DNA from: Dehalococcoidia bacterium UBA6495
GTDB taxonomy: Bacteria > Chloroflexota > Dehalococcoidia > Lucifugimonadales > UBA826
Length of the DNA: 7,046 nt
Reading direction: 5' to 3'
Assembly (NCBI GenBank): GCA_002435305.1
Contig: DJMH01000052.1
Span: 1-7,046 of the forward strand
The notes beneath the pieces were generated by a model. The model did not search any database. It had not been told where the DNA came from and saw only the letters and a program-made list of their open reading frames with translations. The stretch's first letter is position 1, and each line of letters begins with the position of its first letter. Position numbers and translations under genes: made by a program. This document shows, in pieces, positions 1 to 6,460 of the stretch.

Positions 1-862
1 CAATTTATTCGGGCAATTCGGAGATTTGTTCAGCAACTCGAAATTGGATGAGAATTTCTGGGGGAGTCTAGAAGATACATTGATCTCGGCAGATACTGGA
101 ATAGAAACCTCTGAAAAGATAGTTACCCGGCTCAAAAAAACCACAAAAGCAAAAAACATATCCTCCGGTGAAGAATGTTTGAAAGAGCTCCGAAGTGAAT
201 TGATGAAAATATTTGATCTCAATGACGAAGATCCACTTGCTAGCGCTCAGAAGCCGGCTGTTTTCGTGATGGTAGGCGTAAACGGGGGAGGTAAAACTAC
301 ATCAATAGCAAAATTGACTCATTTACTAACAAGTCTGAATCAAAAGGTAATACTAGGTGCCGCTGACACCTTTCGTGCAGCAGCTGTAGACCAAATACAA
401 ATTTGGGGAGAAAAACTGGGGGTTACCGTTATTGCTCAAGATCCAGGATCAGATCCAGGGGCCGTGGCTTTTGACACTATCCATGCCGCCAAAAGTAGAA
501 ATATGGATGTTGCCATCATCGACACAGCAGGTAGGTTACAAAGCAAAACAAATCTAATGGAAGAACTCCAGAAGATATCAAAAATAGTCATCAGGGAGTC
601 TAATAACTCTTCAGTAAAAATTATCCTCGTAATAGATGGAACCACTGGGCAAAACGGACTAATTCAAGCTATTGAATTCGCAAGATTTGTGAAGCCGGAT
701 GGAATATTCCTCAGCAAATTAGATGGAACTGCTAAAGGCGGCATAGTAATAGCTATTGCTGATCAATTAAAGATCCCCATATGGTTCGTCGGGACAGGCG
801 AACAGCCTAATGACATTGCAGTTTTCGACCCTAATTTGTTTGTATCAAGGATCATAGACTAA
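1..862 (+). CDS. ftsY: Signal recognition particle receptor FtsY (5'-truncated by the window edge)
   Basis: SRP-type GTPase that docks SRP-bound ribosomes at the cytoplasmic membrane for co-translational insertion of membrane proteins. The frame is open from base 2 to the TAA at 860-862. Numbering residues from a TTG at base 26, the visible motifs are: N-domain helix start (SKLDENFW, 5-12), P-loop GVNGGGKTT (84-92), DTFRAAA (114-120), DTAGR (166-170), SKLDGTAKGG (230-239, the G4 motif, usually TKLDG) and the closing GTGEQPNDIAVFDP (256-269). The C-terminal G domain is complete. The TTG at 26 is unlikely to be the true start, because the in-frame residues before it (LFGQFGD) look like the normal FtsY linker ahead of the N domain; the real start is upstream of the window. 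No M domain is present, which argues against Ffh. Small departures from consensus (SKLD for TKLD, DGTTGQN for DATTGQN) look tolerable. The family call is secure. Confidence 0.96.
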   Translation, partial: NLFGQFGDLFSNSKLDENFWGSLEDTLISADTGIETSEKIVTRLKKTTKAKNISSGEECLKELRSELMKIFDLNDEDPLASAQKPAVFVMVGVNGGGKTTSIAKLTHLLTSLNQKVILGAADTFRAAAVDQIQIWGEKLGVTVIAQDPGSDPGAVAFDTIHAAKSRNMDVAIIDTAGRLQSKTNLMEELQKISKIVIRESNNSSVKIILVIDGTTGQNGLIQAIEFARFVKPDGIFLSKLDGTAKGGIVIAIADQLKIPIWFVGTGEQPNDIAVFDPNLFVSRIID

Positions 863-875
863 ATAGTAAAGTATA

Positions 876-881
876 TATAAT
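876..881 (+). promoter_or_regulatory. Candidate -10 element for leaderless transcription of the YYY-protein gene
   Basis: A perfect TATAAT lies at 876-881. Counting the last T as position -7 puts +1 at base 888, exactly the A of the ATG start of the next gene. No purine-rich Shine-Dalgarno sequence is visible in the 20 bases before that ATG, which fits a leaderless mRNA. The best -35 match is only TAGACT at 855-860 (4 of 6 against TTGACA, with a short 15-base spacer). The surrounding sequence is AT-rich, so a chance match is possible. Confidence 0.4.
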
Positions 882-887
882 CTCACA

Positions 888-3179
888 ATGTTGTACGGTA
901 TAACATGGCTGCTTTTAATAGAGGTTGTGGGATTTGCTACATTTGTAATTTTTCTCAGTATCTTTAGGACGATACCTGATAAAGGTTATTCAATCAGTAA
1001 ACCCCTCGGCATCATATGCCTGTCTCTCGCGACATGGTTACTTTCAATTTCCGAAATAATCCCAGCCACCGAAATTGCAACGATACTGTTTTTTATCGGG
1101 CTAATTATATGTTCCTTAATTATTGGCACAATTCGAGTTAATACCCTAAAACAAGTTGTGAAAAATAATTGGCGAATAATCTCTTTAACAGAATTAACGT
1201 TCCTATTAACCTACCTAATCTTTTTTTGCATTCGATACTTAGACCCAGGAATAAATCACACAGAACAACCGATGGATTTCGCTTTTTTAAATGCATCGGC
1301 AAGAACCATCACTGGCCAGCCTCTTGATCCTTGGTTCCATGGTGACACCATCAGTTATTATTATTTCGGTTATTGGATATTTGGCACACTGTCGAAAATT
1401 TCATTAATTCCCACTGTAGCGACATATAATCTTTCATTGGTTGCAATACCTGCGATGACTGCGTCTTCAATATTCGCACTAACTTCAATATTTTTAAAAT
1501 TCCCCAGGTTGAAATTCGATTTCTTGACAATTTCATGCAGTGTGTTTGCATCACTCACAGCTGTCTTCATGGGAAATTTACAGGGATTTTTAGAGTTTTT
1601 TCGAATCAATTCGATTGGATCATCCAGCTTTTGGCAACGAGTTTGCATCGATGGAATGCAAAATCCGGTAATCAATACGATAGACAGCTGGAGGCCGACT
1701 GAATTTTGGTGGTGGTTCAGAAGTTCAAGAATAATTAACTATTTTGGCCCCGCATGTGAAGGACAAGGATTTGATTACACCATCAATGAGTTCCCTTTCT
1801 TTAGCTATCTTCTCGGCGATCTACATCCGCACGTTATGGTCACACCATTTTTATTGACTTTTATATACATTGCTTATGACTTATCCAAAAAAGACTTAAC
1901 CAAATCCCTAGGGCTAATGTATTGGCTGGAAGTTGCATTGGCTGGGATAATGCTAGGGTGTGTGAGCTTTATCAGTATGTGGACAGCCCCTATCTGCATA
2001 GCCATAATTTCCGGAGTATATGGCCTGCACTGGCTTTCAAATACCAATCTCAATCCGATTAAATTAGGGCAATCTATTTCATTGGTATTCGCGATGGGGG
2101 CACTTGTGCTGCTACCTTACCTATGGTCTTTTCAATCAGACATCGGTGGATTAGCAAAAACCCCATATCAGACATCAGCTATTCATGGATTTATAGTATG
2201 GGGTCCTTTATTAATACTTTCAATTCCCAAAATAGTGAGCACTTTTTGGGCAACCCCTATCAGTACGGCTTGGAAATACCACGTGAGTATTTCCCTCGGA
2301 GTAGTCAGCATACCCTGGATGATAAGGTTTTTGATCCCTGAAGCCACTATTAATTCCGACGGACCAAGCATGATTGGTTTTGCTTTCCCTATAACCATTT
2401 TTTGTTTCATTTCTACGTTGACTTTGTTAACTCTAACAGCCAGAGAAGGCCTTAGTGATGGAAGCCTAGTTTTTTCAATTTTCTCTTTATCAATGTTTCT
2501 GATACTGATACCAGAACTTTTTTACGTTGGAGACGTATATGGAAACCGCATGAACACAGTCTTCAAGCTCTACTACCCTGCTTGGATACTACTGTCAATC
2601 TGTGGAAGTTACTCGGCGTATTATTGGCTAGCCGGATATATACGGCCTCAAAAATTTCTCAAATATATTTATACGTTTATTGCCGGCCTAATTATTTTAT
2701 GTGCCTTCTACTATCCTCCAGCTGCCACTATGACTAAACTTAGCGAATCTAGCATTTCAGGTTTTAAAAATTCGAATGCAAGGCCAACCGACTTAGAGAT
2801 ATCGGCTCTTGATTACGCCAAACAAAACATAAGCCTTAACCAGGGAATACTAGAATCCGTCGGTGAATGGGACAGTTCCGGATTCATCTCCCGAAATACC
2901 GGTATCCCAAATTTAGTCAACTGGCCGGGCCATGAAAGCCAATGGCGAAATTCTGATCCTGCAATATATCAAAGGGCCGCCGACGTAGAGACGATATATT
3001 CTACCGAGAACCTTGCACAAGCAAAATCATTATTGGGAAAATACGATATTAACTTCATTTATGTCGGTGATCTTGAATTAAATCGGTATACCCAAAAACA
3101 ATTAGGGAAATTCCAATCTCTCGGCACATTGGTTTTTGGAAATATAGGTAGTGTTGCAATTTTTGAGATTGACCGTTGA
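888..3179 (+). CDS. DUF2298 / Chlor_Arch_YYY family polytopic membrane protein
   Basis: A 763-residue, strongly hydrophobic protein matching the single-copy form of the Chlor_Arch_YYY family (TIGR03662, DUF2298), whose members are about 700-900 residues and found mainly in Chloroflexota and archaea. The signature YYYFG is at 157-161. Other family-like blocks are TEQPMDFAFLNA (125-136), EFPFFSYLLGDLHPH (301-315), YGNRMNTVFKLYYPAW (551-566) and NWPGHESQWR (678-687). I estimate 15-17 membrane segments between residues 5 and 610, then a soluble domain of about 150 residues (612-763), probably outside the membrane. The acidic first loop (E126, D130) resembles GT-C glycosyltransferases, so a role in sugar transfer from a lipid carrier is plausible but inferred; the family function is not established. 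ATG 888 is the first possible start after the in-frame TAA at 867-869 and lacks a Shine-Dalgarno sequence. The TGA stop overlaps the TTG start of the next gene. Confidence 0.9.
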   Translation: MLYGITWLLLIEVVGFATFVIFLSIFRTIPDKGYSISKPLGIICLSLATWLLSISEIIPATEIATILFFIGLIICSLIIGTIRVNTLKQVVKNNWRIISLTELTFLLTYLIFFCIRYLDPGINHTEQPMDFAFLNASARTITGQPLDPWFHGDTISYYYFGYWIFGTLSKISLIPTVATYNLSLVAIPAMTASSIFALTSIFLKFPRLKFDFLTISCSVFASLTAVFMGNLQGFLEFFRINSIGSSSFWQRVCIDGMQNPVINTIDSWRPTEFWWWFRSSRIINYFGPACEGQGFDYTINEFPFFSYLLGDLHPHVMVTPFLLTFIYIAYDLSKKDLTKSLGLMYWLEVALAGIMLGCVSFISMWTAPICIAIISGVYGLHWLSNTNLNPIKLGQSISLVFAMGALVLLPYLWSFQSDIGGLAKTPYQTSAIHGFIVWGPLLILSIPKIVSTFWATPISTAWKYHVSISLGVVSIPWMIRFLIPEATINSDGPSMIGFAFPITIFCFISTLTLLTLTAREGLSDGSLVFSIFSLSMFLILIPELFYVGDVYGNRMNTVFKLYYPAWILLSICGSYSAYYWLAGYIRPQKFLKYIYTFIAGLIILCAFYYPPAATMTKLSESSISGFKNSNARPTDLEISALDYAKQNISLNQGILESVGEWDSSGFISRNTGIPNLVNWPGHESQWRNSDPAIYQRAADVETIYSTENLAQAKSLLGKYDINFIYVGDLELNRYTQKQLGKFQSLGTLVFGNIGSVAIFEIDR

Positions 3180-5356
3180 AATATATACACAAGTACTTCC
3201 ATATAAAAAAAATATCAAACCTAACTCAGATAGAGTGGTTGTTATATTTCTGTCTGTTTACTGTTGCTTTGTTGCTCCGAGTTTACGATCTGAGTGCCAG
3301 AGCCATGCACCATGACGAAAGTCTCCATGCATATTATTCTTGGGAGCTATTTCAAGGCTCTGGTTTAACACATAACCCTATGCTACACGGTCCATTGCAA
3401 ATGCAGTTGACATCCCTAATTTTTTTCCTTTTTGGCGACACTGACGTAACTGCCCGAATCCTCTATGTTGCCGCTGGAACGATTCTAGTTATTCTACCCA
3501 TCTTCTTTAGGGATCTGCTTGGCAAGCATGGGGCAATAATGGTCTCCATCTTACTGTCCATATCGCCTTCCATGGTTTATTTCAGCAGGTTTGCTCGAAA
3601 TGACATACTTATGGTGGTTTTTACTTTTGGCATGGTCATCACCATGTGGAAATACCTTGTATCCGGCAATAAAAAGAATCTTTATTTGATGTCTGCACTT
3701 CTAGCCTTAAGTTTCTCCACCAAAGAAAATGCTTATTTGATGGTCGGAACTTTGGGATTGTATTTAACAATGGGTTCCTTGCACGAATCCTGGCCAAGAA
3801 AAAATTACAGAGACCAATTTCCACACCTATCCTATCCGCGTTTAATCTTTGTTTGGGCCATGATGGTCTTTAAAACTTTTAGGGATTGCATATATAACCA
3901 TCCGCGCAGCCGAACATTCACTGTATTAATACTGTTGATTTCATTAACACTACCCCAATGGTCGGCCTTCACCGGTATCTTTCAAGAATCCATATTCCTA
4001 AGATGGTCTAATATCATTCTAGTTTCTGGGGAAGGTGCCTCCAATATAGGAATGCCGACACACGGAGGCAAATTACTGGCCTTTCTAGTGGTTTTCTTCC
4101 TAATAGTCGCATCGATGTATATTGGGTACAAATGGTGCTGGAAAATTTGGTGGAAATGCGCCACCATCTTTTATTTAATATGGTTGTCCGCTTACACTAC
4201 TTTCTTCACCAACATTTTCAGCGGTGTACAATCTGGCATATGGCAATCGTTGGGTTATTGGATAGTCCAACAAGGGGAGGCTCGGGGAGGCCAGCCCACA
4301 CATTATTATCTAACTCTCATCCCAATATACGAATACCTGCCAGCAATTTTTGCAGTACTGGCATCTCTGTATTTTCTGAAACATCGCACCAAGTTTAATC
4401 TATTCCTGATTTATTGGACCGTAATAACTCTATTCCTCTACACGATTGCGAGCGAAAAAATGCCATGGTTACTCGTAAATATAACTTTACCAATCATTGT
4501 GCTTTCTGGAAAATTTTTAGGGGACTTATTCAATACATCCAGGTTTAAATCAAAACCCAGTTTTAGCCAAGGTATAATTTATTTCGTTCCAACAATAGTG
4601 CTAATAATCGTTTTTAGCGTTACTAAATACTCTTCCAACCTACACCCAATACCAAGGGTGTTTGCTGCAATAATAATGCTTTCACTAATCCTTACCAGTT
4701 TTGTATTTATAGTGAGGTTTATTCGACGTTACGAGACCCACGCCTCTGCAAAATATTTGTATGCTGGCCTTGCCACGATTCTTCTTTTACTGACCATTCG
4801 TACAACTATTTACGCAAACTTTGTAAACTCTGATATTCCCATTGAAATGCTGGTATACACCCAAACTTCCCCAGATTTACTTCAAGTCAACAACACAATA
4901 AAGAAATTACATGCAAAATCCGAAATGGCTGACGAGCCATTGATCATCATTGATCAAACTAACGGATTCACATGGCCTTGGTCTTGGTATCTGAGGAATT
5001 ATGCCAACGCCAAATATCCTAAATTACAACCGGAATCATATGAACCTCACGAACAAGCTTCAATAGTTGTAGTCCACTCCTCCAACCACCTTGCTGCGGA
5101 CAAGGCTTTATCTAAAAATTACAAAAAGGCTGGCAGAATACCTCATAGGTGGTGGTTTCCAGAACATACTTATAGAGACCTTAACATTATCAATTTAGTA
5201 CCCAAACTTATAGATACTAAGCATTGGAATACATTTCTGGAGTATTGGTTATTTAGAAAAGGAGTAGGTAAAAGCATCGGAAGTGAAGACGCATACATCT
5301 ATACTAGCAATACTTTTCCAAATATAGATTTTGTCGGAGACACTTACAGAAAGTAG
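3176..5356 (+). CDS. Agl23-like membrane protein (TIGR03663), probable GT-C type glycosyltransferase
   Basis: A 726-residue polytopic protein. TIGR03663 is known for an N-terminal DE, a HGP tripeptide and two invariant arginines, with N-terminal likeness to dolichyl-phosphate-mannose protein mannosyltransferases. Here HHDE is at 45-48, HGP at 71-73, and candidate arginines are R94 (TARIL) and R138 or R141 (SRFARND). Further family-like blocks are STKENAYL (181-188), QPTHYYLTLIPIYEYLP (373-389), ASEKMPWLL (425-433) and WPWSWYLRNY (600-609). About 14-16 membrane segments (first at 21-37) precede an outward C-terminal domain (about 550-726). By GT-C analogy D47/E48 would sit in the first external loop and act in catalysis from a polyprenyl-phosphate sugar; this is inference. 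The start is TTG 3176: the next methionine (M43) would remove the first membrane segment. Translation is probably coupled to the upstream gene through the TTGA overlap; only a weak GAG (3165-3167) precedes it. TIGR03663 genes often lie near TIGR03662 genes, as here. Confidence 0.88.
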   Translation: MKYIHKYFHIKKISNLTQIEWLLYFCLFTVALLLRVYDLSARAMHHDESLHAYYSWELFQGSGLTHNPMLHGPLQMQLTSLIFFLFGDTDVTARILYVAAGTILVILPIFFRDLLGKHGAIMVSILLSISPSMVYFSRFARNDILMVVFTFGMVITMWKYLVSGNKKNLYLMSALLALSFSTKENAYLMVGTLGLYLTMGSLHESWPRKNYRDQFPHLSYPRLIFVWAMMVFKTFRDCIYNHPRSRTFTVLILLISLTLPQWSAFTGIFQESIFLRWSNIILVSGEGASNIGMPTHGGKLLAFLVVFFLIVASMYIGYKWCWKIWWKCATIFYLIWLSAYTTFFTNIFSGVQSGIWQSLGYWIVQQGEARGGQPTHYYLTLIPIYEYLPAIFAVLASLYFLKHRTKFNLFLIYWTVITLFLYTIASEKMPWLLVNITLPIIVLSGKFLGDLFNTSRFKSKPSFSQGIIYFVPTIVLIIVFSVTKYSSNLHPIPRVFAAIIMLSLILTSFVFIVRFIRRYETHASAKYLYAGLATILLLLTIRTTIYANFVNSDIPIEMLVYTQTSPDLLQVNNTIKKLHAKSEMADEPLIIIDQTNGFTWPWSWYLRNYANAKYPKLQPESYEPHEQASIVVVHSSNHLAADKALSKNYKKAGRIPHRWWFPEHTYRDLNIINLVPKLIDTKHWNTFLEYWLFRKGVGKSIGSEDAYIYTSNTFPNIDFVGDTYRK

Positions 5357-5385
5357 GCCTCCACTTAAAAAGAATCACCAGATAT

Positions 5386-5394
5386 AAGGACAGG
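5386..5394 (+). promoter_or_regulatory. Ribosome binding site deciding the TTG start of the flippase-like gene
   Basis: AAGGACAGG lies just before TTG 5397. The AAGGA core (5386-5390) ends six bases before the start codon, a normal spacing. It supports the TTG start over the first ATG (codon 27), which lies beyond the first membrane segment. Confidence 0.7.
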
Positions 5395-5396
5395 AA

Positions 5397-6425
5397 TTGA
5401 AAAAGTCTTCATTGTGGGTGTTTACAGGAATATTATTGTTAATAATATTCGCCCTCACTATTGATATTGGTGAAATGTGGAACACTTTCGAAAAGGCAAA
5501 CTACCTAGTTCTTGTCCCTGGAATTCTGGCCTACTTTTTGGGTGTGGGCTTCCGAACATTGAGATGGCAAGTACTTCTTTCCGGCATAGATAAAATTAAA
5601 ATTCAAACTCTGTTTCCTATAGTTGTGATTGGATATATGGCAAACAACATTCTACCCTTTAGATTAGGGGAATTGATAAGAGGATATTATCTAAAAAACA
5701 AGACAGGGGTTCCGACTGCAACAGCACTGAGCACGATCTTTGTGGAACGTATTATGGATGGTCTAGCCCTCATACTTATTCTCGCAGGGTCATCTATGTC
5801 TGTACCGTTTAATACGATTTTTTCAAGGCTATCTCAAATCACCCAACTAGACGAAACGTTCTTGCTGGTGATTTTCACCTTCCCATTCGCAATCCTATTT
5901 GGTTTATTGGTAGCTATTGCACTTAATGGGCCCCGGTCTATAAGTATCTTCCGCCAATTAACCTCTCGGCTTCCGAGAAATTGGGCCCATAGTATAAATA
6001 ATCTTACCGAAGATGTAGTAGAAGGCCTGTATTCCTTAAAAAATTGGAAAATCACTTGTAAAGCCTTATTACTATCTCTACCTATTTGGATACTTGAAGC
6101 AGTATTATTCCATTCTGTTTTGGTAAGCCTCAGGATCCTACCTGGCGATTCGGATATATTGCACATTTTTGCCTCAGCAGCCAGTATTACAGCTATAACA
6201 AACATTGGCGCATCTATCCCATCGATGCCCGGGGGTATAGGTTTGTTTGAAATAATAGCCCGTGAAACCCTTATGGTAATTGAGCCCACAAGTGTTAGCC
6301 GATCGCAAGCAGCAGCTTTTGCTGCCCTTACTCACCTATGCCTAATAGTGCCGGTAGTACTTTTAGGCCAATTATTTCTATGGGCGGAAGGCCTTTCCTT
6401 GAGAAAACTCCGTCACAGAATATAA
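5397..6425 (+). CDS. Flippase-like membrane protein (LPG synthase TM region family, PF03706)
   Basis: A 342-residue integral membrane protein of the lysylphosphatidylglycerol synthase transmembrane / AglD-like family (TIGR00374-like). Seen: NNILPFRLGELIRGYYL (83-99), matching the family's LLP-R-GE-R block; VERIMDG (116-122); and PSMPGGIGLFE (275-285). About 7-8 membrane segments are likely (for example 7-23, 36-53, 71-82, 121-133, 154-176, 224-244, 257-275, 305-330), with a basic C-terminal tail (RKLRHRI). Length is typical for stand-alone members, and there is no aminoacyl-transferase domain, so it is not an MprF-type enzyme. Relatives are proposed to move or use lipid-linked substrates, and archaeal AglD acts in N-glycosylation. 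Next to an Agl23-like gene, a role in handling a lipid-linked sugar is reasonable inference; the exact substrate cannot be told. TTG start with a good ribosome binding site, 40 bases after the previous stop. Confidence 0.9.
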   Translation: MKKSSLWVFTGILLLIIFALTIDIGEMWNTFEKANYLVLVPGILAYFLGVGFRTLRWQVLLSGIDKIKIQTLFPIVVIGYMANNILPFRLGELIRGYYLKNKTGVPTATALSTIFVERIMDGLALILILAGSSMSVPFNTIFSRLSQITQLDETFLLVIFTFPFAILFGLLVAIALNGPRSISIFRQLTSRLPRNWAHSINNLTEDVVEGLYSLKNWKITCKALLLSLPIWILEAVLFHSVLVSLRILPGDSDILHIFASAASITAITNIGASIPSMPGGIGLFEIIARETLMVIEPTSVSRSQAAAFAALTHLCLIVPVVLLGQLFLWAEGLSLRKLRHRI

Positions 6426-6438
6426 ACATAAGTAAGAT

Positions 6439-6460
6439 TGTAATTAATAAAGGTATTACA
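6439..6460 (+). repeat. Short inverted repeat flanking the RBS of the FAD oxidoreductase gene
   Basis: TGTAAT (6439-6444) and ATTACA (6455-6460) are exact reverse complements separated by ten bases. The second arm ends on the A of the ATG start codon and the loop holds the AAAGG ribosome binding site. Pairing does not extend beyond six AT-rich base pairs, so an RNA hairpin would be weak. It could instead be a small operator, or chance. Confidence 0.25.
6449..6453 (+). promoter_or_regulatory. Ribosome binding site of the FAD oxidoreductase gene
   Basis: AAAGG ends six bases before ATG 6460, normal spacing for a Shine-Dalgarno sequence. It supports this start, which is directly followed by the nucleotide-binding motif expected at the extreme N-terminus of this family. 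Confidence 0.55.

Noticed and set aside
26..28. TTG as the ftsY start codon
   Set aside because: The frame stays open upstream to base 2 and encodes FtsY-like linker residues, so the true start is outside the window.
439..459. AGATCCAGG repeated with a 12-base period
   Set aside because: It encodes DPG-S-DPG within a conserved part of FtsY that has normal length, so it looks like coincidence of codon use rather than a repeat element.
863..887. Terminator between ftsY and the YYY gene
   Set aside because: The 25-base AT-rich gap has no GC-rich stem or T tract.
1370..1675. A 101-codon minus-strand open frame inside the YYY gene
   Set aside because: Fully antisense to a conserved coding region; its translation shows no recognisable motif or domain.
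5351..5366. Possible hairpin around the stop of the Agl23-like gene (AAGT...ACTT)
   Set aside because: The stem is only four pairs plus one after a mismatch, and an A run rather than a T run follows, so it is not an intrinsic terminator.
5834..6289. A 151-codon open frame on the minus strand inside the flippase-like gene
   Set aside because: It lies entirely within a well-supported gene, no family is recognisable in its translation, and it reads as an antisense shadow.
5397..6425. MprF-type lysylphosphatidylglycerol synthase
   Set aside because: Only the membrane region is present; the C-terminal transferase domain is absent and the gene ends at the length usual for stand-alone flippase-like proteins.
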